Assembly: GCA_028711995.1 (NCBI GenBank)
Contig: JAQTRE010000009.1
Coordinates: forward strand, 1 to 46,237
Direction: 5' to 3'
DNA from: Dehalococcoidia bacterium
GTDB lineage: Bacteria; Chloroflexota; Dehalococcoidia; SZUA-161; SpSt-899
Length of the DNA stretch: 46,237 bases
In this document: positions 1 to 8,122 of the stretch, one piece after another
Position numbering within the stretch: position 1 is the first letter of the stretch
Layout of the letters: every line of letters starts with the position of its first letter
Notes under the pieces: generated by a model
What the model saw: only the letters and a program-made list of their open reading frames with translations
Told to the model about the DNA's origin: nothing
Database searches by the model: none
Made by a program: the position numbers and the translations under genes

Positions 1-128
1 TTTGCTGATGATTAGGGGGTAGTCTGCCCAAGCAGACAGGATTTCCCCTGAAAAGGGGGTTGTTCAGAGGGCGAAACCACGGAAAAACCACACTTCGACG
101 TTATTTTATTGAGGGAATTCCGCTGAAC

Positions 129-443
129 TTATTCTTTGACCGACTTGATCAGAGGTTCCCATACAGCTCTAGCCCCGATTCGGATAGCCTCCTCCACGAT
201 GGGAATCACTTCTTCCGAGCGGCGAAAGATATCCACCACATCGATTGTCTCCGGAACGGACGAAAGGTCAGGATAGCTCTTTTCGCCTATTACCTCGGCG
301 ACGGCTGGATTTACCGGAATAACTCTGTATCCGTGTTCCTTCAAATAGGTTCCAACTGCAAAGCTCGGCCGATCTTCCTTTGGAGATATCCCCACAATAG
401 CAATGGTTTTACTTGATTGGAGTATCTTTTGCTCTAAATTCAC
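129..443 (-). pseudogene. CoA-binding domain protein, C-terminally truncated
   Basis: This 104-residue product matches the CoA_binding_2 (YccU-like) Rossmann family: AIVGISPKEDRPSF near residues 15-28 is the nucleotide loop, followed by the GYRVIPVNP strand and the PETIDVVDIFRR segment. Family members usually run to about 130-140 residues and continue after GAKAVW with a conserved segment ending in a cysteine-containing strand. Here the reading frame breaks off as ARAVWEPLIKSVKE, so roughly the last 30 residues are missing and I find no continuation downstream. The start is GTG, with GGAGG six bases upstream. It follows a decayed AlkD-type gene by 34 bases. It could still yield a stable short protein, but decay is the simpler reading. 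Confidence 0.7.
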
Positions 444-477
444 CTGGGGCCTCCGAAGCAGCTTCTCTCCCTGCTTA

Positions 478-672
478 TCAACCCTGAAGCCTTCCTAAAA
501 CCGCCTGGCTGGAAAGCGCATGATCATGCCCCGCTTCTCTGGCAATTTCTCTCAACCTTGGGATTGACACGCCATACGTATTGCGGGGATTGATCCCATA
601 CCTCGCCATCCCTTTTGCGGCCTCGAGGTTGGCCAGAGATCTCAATTGTCCGAGGATTTCCTCGCAACTCAT
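478..672 (-). pseudogene. AlkD-type DNA alkylation repair protein, N-terminal remnant
   Basis: The 64-residue product resembles the N-terminus of the DNA alkylation repair (AlkD, HEAT-like) family: the segments GMARYGINPRNTYGVSIPRL and REIAREAGHDHAL are typical of it. Complete members have about 220-240 residues, so about three quarters of the gene is gone and the frame ends in an unrelated tail (AVLGRLQG). No continuation was recognised in either direction. Together with the truncated CoA-binding gene beside it, this marks a decaying stretch at the window's left edge. Confidence 0.65.
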
Positions 673-819
673 CTCTTTTGTTTCAACGGCGCGGAAGCAT
701 GAGGTTTTTGGACTGTATTTCTATGGCTTGAAATTCACCTGTGCTCCGAAATGGAGACTTACGAAAGGTTATTTCCAAACCAACGACCCTTGGGGATGTT
801 TAATGAGGAACGCCCAGGT

Positions 820-1518
820 TTACGACTGACCCGGTTTGGTAAGTTTGTATCCTACTCCCCTTTCTGAGACTATTAACCGCGGTTCGTGAGGCTCATCGCT
901 CAGCTTTGCTCGAAGGCGCTGAATATATACCTTGAGGTAGTCGGTAGCATCGCTATAATCTGATCCCCAAACCCTTTCCAGGAGGACCCGATGCGGCATT
1001 ACCCTTCCCGCATTTCTTGCCAGGAGATAAAGCAGATTGTACTCTGTGGGAGTCAGCTTGACTTCTTCCCCATTCACACGCACTTCGTGGGCGGCGAAGT
1101 CTATCCGCAGTTTCCCTATAGTCAGAGGCTCCTCACTCTTTTCAAGGTCCGGCATAGTTGAGCGGCGCAGAACCGCTTTCACCCGCGCCAAAAGCTCTAC
1201 ATGGCTAAACGGCTTGGTGATATAATCATCAGCGCCCAGCTCCAAGCCCTTGACCTTATCAAACTCCTGGTCTTTCACAGTGAGCATCACGATGGGCACA
1301 TCAGAGAAAAGGCGAATCCGACGGCATACCTCAAATCCATCGATATCCGGCAGGCCGATATCAAGAATGACAATATCAGGAGATTCACTCTCGATCAGAT
1401 CAACACCGTTCAAACCTTCGTTGGCTGAGGCCACTTCAACATCCGGCCAACGGAGATCAAAACAGAGGGAAACGGCCTCCACTATCTCGGGATCGTCTTC
1501 GATAACTACTACTTTCAT
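820..1518 (-). CDS. OmpR-family response regulator (receiver + winged helix)
   Basis: A two-component transcription regulator of 232 residues. The receiver domain (about 1-120) has the acidic pair D8/D9, the phosphoacceptor D53 in ILDIGLPD, T80 and K102 (ITKPF). The C-terminal domain (about 130-228) is an OmpR/PhoB winged helix with LTPTEYNLLYLLARNAG and the terminal SERGVGYKL signature. The start has a strong Shine-Dalgarno (AAGGAAGG). It lies 86 bases after the 866-residue histidine kinase on the same strand, so the two are the likely cognate pair in one transcript. OmpR/PhoB regulators typically bind direct repeats of about 11 bp, and such repeats occur twice in this window. Confidence 0.95.
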   Translation of the reverse strand: MKVVVIEDDPEIVEAVSLCFDLRWPDVEVASANEGLNGVDLIESESPDIVILDIGLPDIDGFEVCRRIRLFSDVPIVMLTVKDQEFDKVKGLELGADDYITKPFSHVELLARVKAVLRRSTMPDLEKSEEPLTIGKLRIDFAAHEVRVNGEEVKLTPTEYNLLYLLARNAGRVMPHRVLLERVWGSDYSDATDYLKVYIQRLRAKLSDEPHEPRLIVSERGVGYKLTKPGQS

Positions 1519-1604
1519 AGCCTTCCTTGCGCCTATTCTACACTAACCAGCCCGGTTTGGCCAGCCCTTTCTTAAACTCGTCGTTCTTCAACAGCATCGG
1601 GTTG

Positions 1605-4205
1605 CTAGGGCAACGGCAGGGAAATGGTAAAGGTACTTCCTTCTCCGACCTTGCTCTGGACCTGGACTGTCCCCCCATGCAGCTTCACCACCTGTTTAAC
1701 CGTGGCCAATCCCACACCGATTCCCTTAATCCGCTCCCCGCTGAATTTGCCACGATAGAAAGGCTCGAATATCAAATCCTTCTCTTCGTCTGGAATCCCC
1801 TGGCCTGTATCCTGAACTGCAATCTTCACTTTGGTGTCTTCGACCCAGGCCGAGAGTTTTATTTTCCCACCTTCAGGCGTATATTTGTTGGCATTGCCGA
1901 GCAGGTTTGTGATCATGTATTCGAACCGTTTCTGGTCAGCCATAACCTGAGGGATATTCTCAGAGACATCAACGGTCAGCTTCTGATACCGCTGCCGGAT
2001 GGGTGGAGAGCAAAGGTCCACCGCACGCCCGATCGATGCACGAACATCCACAGGCTCAACATGCAATTCCAGCGGCATTGCTCTTGCCTTGGCCATATCC
2101 AGCAAATCGTTCAACATCACCTCCAGCCGATCAGTGCTACGCCTTATGTTATCGATCAACCTCTTCAACGGGACCTGTGTTTCACCTGCTAACTCTTCAC
2201 TGAGCAATTCGCCGGAAGATTTGATGGCGGTAAGAGGTGTCTTCAACTCATGAGAGATGGCCCTGAAAAACTCCTCTCGCTGCTCGTTCAGGAGTTCCAG
2301 CCGGGCCCTCTCTCCTCTCTCTCTGGCATACAATCGGGAATTTTGCATACTGAGGGATAACTGACTGGCAGCCTGTTCCAGAAAGGAAACCTCTCTCTCA
2401 CCGTAGACATCCGGGGTGAAACTACCCACAATAAAGGTGCCCGTCACCTCTCCCTGAGAGATAAGAGGCAGGTTGATCAATGACCTTATCCCGTGTTTAA
2501 GGTAGCTCTCCTCGGTCGGAAAACGCTTCTGCTTTGCCAGATCGTTTTTGATGATGGGCATCTTGTTCATGGCAATCCACTCAGTAGCGGTTCCCCGCAT
2601 CGGAAGTTCAGTCCCCGGTTTCTGCCATGATGCTTCCAGTTCGGTAGATAGAGCGTAAAAGCGCTGCACATCCCCTTCGATCATCACCACACAGGCCAAA
2701 TCCACCGGGATGACCTTCTTCAGTTCGCTGGCAAAAACTTCATAGGTCGATTGGATATCTAGACTTGAATTGATTGCCTTGTTCACGCAACTGAGTGCGG
2801 AAAGCTGCCTTTCTCTCTCCAGGCTGGCCTGATAGAGATGGATGTTTTCGATATTCAGAGCCATCTGCCCCGCGATCCTCTTCATCAGCCGCTCATCTTC
2901 CCAGGAGTATGGCTGATGATCGATCCTGGCTCCCATCACCAGCAAGCCGACCTGCCTCCCGCTTGATTTTAGCGAGATATACATCTCTCCATCCAGTCGC
3001 TCAACGGCCTCTTTTTCCCGCATGGTCATTGCCTGCAATTTGGCATTGGCCTCCACATCTTCCCGATGAAGGAGCCCCTGCTCGCCTTCCAGGATTTCCA
3101 CCAGAGGGCACTTCTTGCTCAAACTGATTTGAGCATCCTGGCTATCGAAACCCACAGATGAAGTAAGGTTGAGTTCTCCCCTGGAATGCGAGAGCGTCAT
3201 CAGGCAGACATGTGAGGACTGCATCGCCTGTCTGATCAAAACCGGATAGGCTGAAGTGATACTGGAGGGATCAATAATGCTCTGAGCTTCTTCCTGCAGG
3301 CGCTCCAACGCCTGAAGATGTTCATATCTATCCCGATAGAAGAACCTGTTGGTCCAGTCTTGCACCCTCCCCCACAGGAGAGGAATGCCAACAACTATCG
3401 CGGCGACAAAAACCAGGTGCAGCCATACGGGTGCCCGATCATTCTGCCAGAAGTGATAGAGGGCGAAGTATATGCCCAAATACGGGCCAGCCACCAGAGC
3501 TCCCATCACTGCATAGGGCGCTACCTTGTGGGTGGCCACCTGGATATCAAAGAGGTGGTATTTCAAGATGGCAAAGGAGGTAAGGAGACAAAAGGCGAGG
3601 TTGCCGATGATGGTACCGGGATAGATGTTTAACCCAAGGGCAGGTAATACGTCAACCACTCCTCCGGCGATAGCGGCTGAACCGCCAACGACAAAATAGA
3701 CGAGCCGGTTTCTGTCCTCATACGATGTTGCTGCTTTGTGAGCGCTACGTAGATGGTATACAGCCAGAAACATCAACAAATATCCGGGAATAATCAAAGG
3801 AGCGAACAGTGGCCCCCATACTGGAGCATTGCCATACATATCTATTGTCATGCCCTCCACGATTAGACCAGTTGGAGACAGAGAAATCACTACAGCCAAG
3901 TAAAGGTACATGCCAAACAACCAGAGAGAGGAAACTCCAGCATTCGAATAGCGGAGAGCAAAATGGTAGAACAACACAGGGGTAGCAACTATAAAAACCA
4001 AAGCTCCTCGCTCCCACCAGATAGCCCGACCGAGATCGGCGCTTACACGCATGCCGAAAATCAGAAAACCCCATAAGGTCAAACTGAAGAGAAAAGCAGC
4101 AAACAAACTGTTAGCCGGACTTCTCCGGCTCATCCAAACGACCATGATGGCCAGAATGCCCGAAAGACACCCTTGCAGCAATGGCAAAATCAAGTATAAA
4201 CTCAT
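1605..4205 (-). CDS. Membrane sensor histidine kinase (7TM-like, two GAF, HisKA, HATPase)
   Basis: An 866-residue sensor kinase. Residues about 1-290 hold eight or nine hydrophobic helices, resembling the histidine kinase N-terminal 7TM region. They are followed by a coiled linker and two GAF-type domains (about 315-455 and 470-625; the second contains the NLPLISQGEVTGTFIVGS core). HisKA follows with phosphoacceptor H652 in ISHELKTPL. The HATPase_c domain (about 755-866) has the N box (NLLGNANKYTPEGG), DTGQGIP and GIGVGLATVK. A Shine-Dalgarno-like AGTAAGGG lies about 10 bases before the ATG. It is transcribed ahead of the OmpR-type regulator. Signal and target genes are unknown; the GAF domains suggest an intracellular ligand as well as a membrane input. 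Confidence 0.93.
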   Translation of the reverse strand: MSLYLILPLLQGCLSGILAIMVVWMSRRSPANSLFAAFLFSLTLWGFLIFGMRVSADLGRAIWWERGALVFIVATPVLFYHFALRYSNAGVSSLWLFGMYLYLAVVISLSPTGLIVEGMTIDMYGNAPVWGPLFAPLIIPGYLLMFLAVYHLRSAHKAATSYEDRNRLVYFVVGGSAAIAGGVVDVLPALGLNIYPGTIIGNLAFCLLTSFAILKYHLFDIQVATHKVAPYAVMGALVAGPYLGIYFALYHFWQNDRAPVWLHLVFVAAIVVGIPLLWGRVQDWTNRFFYRDRYEHLQALERLQEEAQSIIDPSSITSAYPVLIRQAMQSSHVCLMTLSHSRGELNLTSSVGFDSQDAQISLSKKCPLVEILEGEQGLLHREDVEANAKLQAMTMREKEAVERLDGEMYISLKSSGRQVGLLVMGARIDHQPYSWEDERLMKRIAGQMALNIENIHLYQASLERERQLSALSCVNKAINSSLDIQSTYEVFASELKKVIPVDLACVVMIEGDVQRFYALSTELEASWQKPGTELPMRGTATEWIAMNKMPIIKNDLAKQKRFPTEESYLKHGIRSLINLPLISQGEVTGTFIVGSFTPDVYGEREVSFLEQAASQLSLSMQNSRLYARERGERARLELLNEQREEFFRAISHELKTPLTAIKSSGELLSEELAGETQVPLKRLIDNIRRSTDRLEVMLNDLLDMAKARAMPLELHVEPVDVRASIGRAVDLCSPPIRQRYQKLTVDVSENIPQVMADQKRFEYMITNLLGNANKYTPEGGKIKLSAWVEDTKVKIAVQDTGQGIPDEEKDLIFEPFYRGKFSGERIKGIGVGLATVKQVVKLHGGTVQVQSKVGEGSTFTISLPLP

Positions 4206-4289
4206 CTGACTTACACCCTTACTACCTGTGCACCTTGTATAAATTCCACACAGTACAAATACTCACAGGCGTACCGTACTTTACCCGTC

Positions 4290-4310
4290 ATTGAGCCTTA
4301 CAAGCTCAAT
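4290..4310. repeat. Perfect 7-bp hairpin between radical SAM gene and kinase gene
   Basis: ATTGAGC and GCTCAAT flank a 7-base loop in the 289-base gap between the radical SAM gene and the kinase. No T-tract follows on either strand, so it is not a convincing intrinsic terminator. It could be an attenuator or a processing site. The rest of the gap holds nothing I recognise. Confidence 0.4.
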
Positions 4311-4494
4311 CGCTGATTGTATCTGCAAAAAACTCGGTAACGAAACTACCTCCGCCCCAATCCATAGATCAAGTCCAGACAAACCTTATTCTCTCAACTG
4401 AATGGAGCCGAAAACTTGAAGAGACAGGAAAAGCCTAATTCTACTTGTGTGGAGTTCCCTGCAACGGTGCGGACTTTTTCAAGCGATTCATTAT

Positions 4495-5997
4495 TCATCT
4501 GCCAGAGATGCCATTACTGGATACGTGCTGTTCACAGACCCTGCGAAAATGATACCCTTGAATCGCAAACGCCACTACTAAGGGAATCATGTTGGGCCGA
4601 TGAAACAGCGTCCATATCAAAAGCCTCCAAAATTGGAACCGGCCTTTGTCTAAGAAACCAAAGAAAAACAGTGAACGCAAGAAGATATTAACATCTTTCA
4701 ATCGCTGAGGCTCTTTTACCTTTGGCGTCTTATACTCCTTTAAAAGCGTCCTGACGCGTTGGTAGTAGTTCTTTGACGTGTAAAGATATCTTAAAGTGTT
4801 CTTGTATCCCTCGTATAGCGTATCAAAGTCCATTTTGGTAGCAATGTTTGTCGTGCCGCCTACGTTGTCTCCAAATGACGGCCCAAGGAGCCGATTCTCT
4901 CGCGCCATGCGTTCATAAAGTTTTGTTCCTGGCATAGCCTGAAGCAAACCAACTGTCGCAGTGGGAATTCCACTTTTCTGAATGAAGTCAGTTTGCCTCT
5001 TGAAGATAGAAGGCGTATCACTGTCAAAGCCAATAATGAAACCACCTTGCACTTGCATCCCAGCTCTCTGGATACGCCTTACATCGCCAACAAGGTCACG
5101 ATTCCTATTTTGCACCTTGTTGCATTCCGTCAGGCCATCCTCATCAGGCGTCTCAATACCTATAAAAATAATGTCAAACCCTGCCTCATACATCATCCGC
5201 AGTAATTGTTCATCATCAGCCATATTGATTGAGGCTTCGACGGCGAAAGGAATACCGCACTTGTCTTTTTGCCAATCGATAAGTGCGGGCAACAGTTCTG
5301 ACTTGAGATAGTTCTTGTTTCCGATAAAGTTGTCATCCGCCAGAAAAATGCCTTCTCTCAAGCCATGGCTATGATAAAGATCGTCTAACTCAGCAATGAT
5401 TTGTTGGGTTGTTTTCATGCGTGGCCGATGCCCAAACAATACCGTCACATTGCAGAACTCACAATCAAAGGGGCAGCCTCTAGAAAACTGGATGCTTACG
5501 TAGAGATATTGCTTTAGATCGACCAATTCCCATAGTGGAATCGGCGTTTTGGTGAGATCTGCAAACTCCGATGTTTCATAGACGCGCTGGGCGCATCCGC
5601 GCGCCAGATCTGCCAGAAACGGAGGGAGCGTCAACTCGGCCTCATTCAGCACAAAGTGATCGACCTCCTCAAAATGCTCGTGCTCGCTGGTAAACAAAGG
5701 CCCTCCGGCGACGACCTTGACGCCTGCCCTTTTGCATTCGGCAATTGCCCTGCGCGCTGATTCTCTCTGCACAATCATGCCGCTGATAAAGGCATAATCA
5801 GCCCATTCCATGTCTTCTGCGGTGACTTTTTTGGTATTCTTATCCACAAGGCGCTTTGACCACTCTGGCGGAAGCATGGCTGCAACCGTTAGCAAGCCCA
5901 ATGGTGGCGAAACGGCTTTGTGTCCAGTGAATTTGAGGACATGTTTGAAGCTCCAGAATGTATCGGGGAATTCAGGGTAGATCAATAAAATATTCAT
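4495..5997 (-). CDS. B12-binding radical SAM protein with DUF4070 C-terminus
   Basis: A 500-residue radical SAM enzyme. Residues about 1-150 form a cobalamin-binding-like domain (MNILLIYPEFPDTFW, PPLGLLTVAAMLP). The radical SAM core carries the CxxxCxxC cluster motif at C175, C179 and C182 (GCPFDCEFC). The region VQGGFIIGFDSDT and the following 150 residues match DUF4070. The family includes methyltransferases and other modifying enzymes acting on unactivated carbons, among them HpnP-type hopanoid methylases, but the substrate cannot be told here. No clear Shine-Dalgarno precedes the ATG. The gene follows the GH3-like gene by 140 bases on the same strand, so co-transcription is plausible. Confidence 0.9.
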   Translation of the reverse strand: MNILLIYPEFPDTFWSFKHVLKFTGHKAVSPPLGLLTVAAMLPPEWSKRLVDKNTKKVTAEDMEWADYAFISGMIVQRESARRAIAECKRAGVKVVAGGPLFTSEHEHFEEVDHFVLNEAELTLPPFLADLARGCAQRVYETSEFADLTKTPIPLWELVDLKQYLYVSIQFSRGCPFDCEFCNVTVLFGHRPRMKTTQQIIAELDDLYHSHGLREGIFLADDNFIGNKNYLKSELLPALIDWQKDKCGIPFAVEASINMADDEQLLRMMYEAGFDIIFIGIETPDEDGLTECNKVQNRNRDLVGDVRRIQRAGMQVQGGFIIGFDSDTPSIFKRQTDFIQKSGIPTATVGLLQAMPGTKLYERMARENRLLGPSFGDNVGGTTNIATKMDFDTLYEGYKNTLRYLYTSKNYYQRVRTLLKEYKTPKVKEPQRLKDVNIFLRSLFFFGFLDKGRFQFWRLLIWTLFHRPNMIPLVVAFAIQGYHFRRVCEQHVSSNGISGR

Positions 5998-6137
5998 AGG
6001 GTTCGTTTTCTCATGGTTTTACAGCGACAGCTGAACATGTGCAGCTTTTATACCCGGTGTACTCGGACGAAAGTCATTTCTTTTTCAAACATTCAATCGA
6101 TCCCACACGTCTGCCCGTCTGATCCATGCGCAAATGC

Positions 6138-7724
6138 CTACATTTCAACACGCAGCAAATCACTGATCACCGCATCGGAAAGATTCATCTGCGGCAATTT
6201 CTGCAGCTCCGGGCCATGCCCATTTTTCCCCTTGCCCTTAGAATACCGCTCAAAAGCCCCCCTGGCCAATGGGATTATCCTTACCGGATTGTAGGCCATA
6301 ATCAGGACGGCTTCTCGATAATGCCCATCCACCTCTTTCAATTTCCGGTGAATGCGCCGCTCCAGGTCTTTCTCCCAAATATCCTCATCCAGTTCGATAT
6401 AGAAACTCAGAACAATCTTCCCCATCTCAAATTCTTTGCGCGCCGACCAATGTCCCATCGGTATGCCGGTGAGTACCAAAGCTTCCGACACGGTTTTGGT
6501 GTTGAGCCTGGATATGCCAAAGAGGTCAATAATATCATCCGCCCGGTCATGAAAGACCATCTGGGGAAGTCCATCTTTCACTCCATCACCGCGGGAGACA
6601 ATCCTGATCAGATCCCCCTGCCGATACCTCAGCAAAGGCATTCCATAAAAGCTGGTGATGACCGGCTCATAGACCTTTCCGTCCTCGAGATCGTTGATGA
6701 GCAGGGTGGACGCTCCCTCTTTCTTATGGACATCTTCCTCCGGAATGAACTCCAGAAAAACGCTATCGTGCAGGAAATTCATTCTGTCCTTCTGCCAGTC
6801 CTGCATGGCTATAAGCCCGGACTCACTGGACCCGTAGAACTGAAACAACGGTTTGCCCCACTGCCTCATGGCATGATCCTGAAAGACATTGCTATCGGCC
6901 CCCCAGGCCACTATCCCCTTCACGGACCACAGGTCTTTGGGCAATAACCTCTTCTTTCGTCCAAAAAACCTGGAGGGTTTATCCTTGAGCACACGCAAAA
7001 GCACCATCGGGTGTATTTTGGGCAACATGGAGAAAAATCCCCGGCTCTCCATCAGGTATTGAAACCTGCGCTCCATAGGTAGAAGAGAACTGGTCATGGT
7101 GATAATGTAGTCTATGTCGGCAGATATTGCCATTCTCAATGCGGCATCCATCTTGTCTCTGAACCGCAAGCCATCACTTTCATCAAGGGGGAGTATGGAT
7201 TTGGCAGAGAATTGCTCCAGGAGACCATGCGCCAGATGTGCGGACACAAAGGGCTTCTCCGGCAAGATGGCCAGGATGCGGCATCCGGGCGCCAACTGAA
7301 TATCGCCCTTATCCGTAGCCGAAGAAAGAATCAGAGTTGCAATGATGTTCCGAAGTTGCGCCTTTACGAATTGCTCAGTCCATGGCACTCGCTTGAAAGC
7401 GCCTTTGGTATATGACGTATGCACCCAATAGTGCGGCTTTCCCGCCAGAAACTCTTCCTGCCCATCGCCAATGTAGGGAGCATAGTCTTTGTAGGTGGTC
7501 AGCGGAACGACCCGGCGGAATTCCTCAACGCCAATGGGCCTTTGATTTTTCATCAGAATCCGGCCCAGAGGGCTATCGACAACCAGCCCGATTTGCTCCA
7601 GAAGCAATCTCTCCTGAAGCTTCATGAACTCATCTTTGGAGAGATCAAGAAAGCCGCAATACCGGTTCCATATCCGGGTCTTGTCATGACCTTGGAAGAA
7701 TCGATCTTCAGGGCGCATGATCAC
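6138..7724 (-). CDS. GH3-like adenylate-forming protein
   Basis: A 528-residue protein resembling the GH3 (auxin-responsive promoter) branch of the adenylate-forming superfamily, whose members activate a carboxylate with ATP and may conjugate it to an amine or thiol. Supporting segments are YWVHTSYTKGAFKRVPWT (the ATP-binding P-loop position, around residue 100), QFYGSSESGLIAMQ (the YGSSE motif, about 295) and LLRYRQGDLIRIV (about 365), followed by a small C-terminal lid domain. The P-loop is unusual, with SYTKG where SGTTG is typical. Bacterial GH3-like proteins have no general assigned substrate. An ATG two codons downstream is an alternative start. Upstream lie a strong promoter and an 11-bp direct-repeat array. 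Confidence 0.8.
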   Translation of the reverse strand: MIMRPEDRFFQGHDKTRIWNRYCGFLDLSKDEFMKLQERLLLEQIGLVVDSPLGRILMKNQRPIGVEEFRRVVPLTTYKDYAPYIGDGQEEFLAGKPHYWVHTSYTKGAFKRVPWTEQFVKAQLRNIIATLILSSATDKGDIQLAPGCRILAILPEKPFVSAHLAHGLLEQFSAKSILPLDESDGLRFRDKMDAALRMAISADIDYIITMTSSLLPMERRFQYLMESRGFFSMLPKIHPMVLLRVLKDKPSRFFGRKKRLLPKDLWSVKGIVAWGADSNVFQDHAMRQWGKPLFQFYGSSESGLIAMQDWQKDRMNFLHDSVFLEFIPEEDVHKKEGASTLLINDLEDGKVYEPVITSFYGMPLLRYRQGDLIRIVSRGDGVKDGLPQMVFHDRADDIIDLFGISRLNTKTVSEALVLTGIPMGHWSARKEFEMGKIVLSFYIELDEDIWEKDLERRIHRKLKEVDGHYREAVLIMAYNPVRIIPLARGAFERYSKGKGKNGHGPELQKLPQMNLSDAVISDLLRVEM

Positions 7725-7829
7725 CTCTTAGAACAATTGAACCCAGTGCCGCCATATCGCTTTCTGCAGCAAGCCACTGCTTCCGACAGTTAAGTGACTG
7801 GCTGAGATCAATGCCACGGACCTCTAAAA

Positions 7830-7857
7830 GTAAACATTGCGTAAATATATGGTAAAC
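7830..7857 (-). promoter_or_regulatory. Three 11-bp-period TTTAC direct repeats (Pho-box-like)
   Basis: On the plus strand GTAAAC, GTAAAT and GTAAAC begin at 7830, 7841 and 7852, exactly 11 bp apart. On the minus strand they read GTTTAC/ATTTAC toward the GH3-like gene. A period of one helical turn is what OmpR/PhoB-type dimers or tetramers recognise. The same unit recurs before the InlB/GH99 gene. The array ends about 105 bp before the GH3-like start. The regulator is not identified. Confidence 0.55.
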
Positions 7858-7875
7858 GCGCTTTTAAGTGAATCT

Positions 7876-7904
7876 ACTCTACTATAGATTTTGGCGTTTG
7901 TCAA
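7876..7904 (-). promoter_or_regulatory. Sigma70-type promoter TTGACA-17-TAGAGT
   Basis: On the minus strand a perfect -35 (7904-7899) is followed by a 17-base spacer and TAGAGT (7881-7876), predicting a start near 7869 and a leader of about 145 bases before the GH3-like gene. The 11-bp repeats then fall at about +12 to +39, which would suit a repressor or roadblock, unless a second promoter lies nearer the gene. The remainder of 7725-8122 holds no gene I can support. Confidence 0.6.
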
Positions 7905-8090
7905 AGATGAGTTTACTTCGTAATCCGTGGGCTCGCTGCAAGCACCGGACGGGCAAACTAAACGCCGCGTAAAAGAGGGTCGCCGATACCAATCACGGTA
8001 CCCAAGCGCGAAAAAGAAGATGCGCGCCAAAAGTAGCAGCGCATGGAACAAAAAAGCAACAAAGACCATCTATACACAAAGGCCGTGATT

Positions 8091-8118
8091 TAAAATGGGA
8101 GAACAACTGGTCTCCCAT
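8091..8118 (-). terminator. Hairpin terminator after pyruvate kinase
   Basis: Immediately after the stop codon on the minus strand, ATGGGAGA pairs with TCTCCCAT around an 8-base loop and is followed by TTTTAAAT. The stem is perfect; the T-tract is short, so termination may be only moderately efficient. Confidence 0.65.
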
Positions 8119-8122
8119 AACC

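Noticed and set aside
1-59. Hairpins GTCTGC-CCAA-GCAGAC (22-37) and CCCC/GGGG (45-58)
   Set aside because: They lie near the window edge without context; no promoter, terminator or RNA family could be assigned.
7824-8069. 81-residue minus-strand frame between pyk and the GH3-like gene
   Set aside because: It spans the promoter and the direct repeats, with no family match and no ribosome site.
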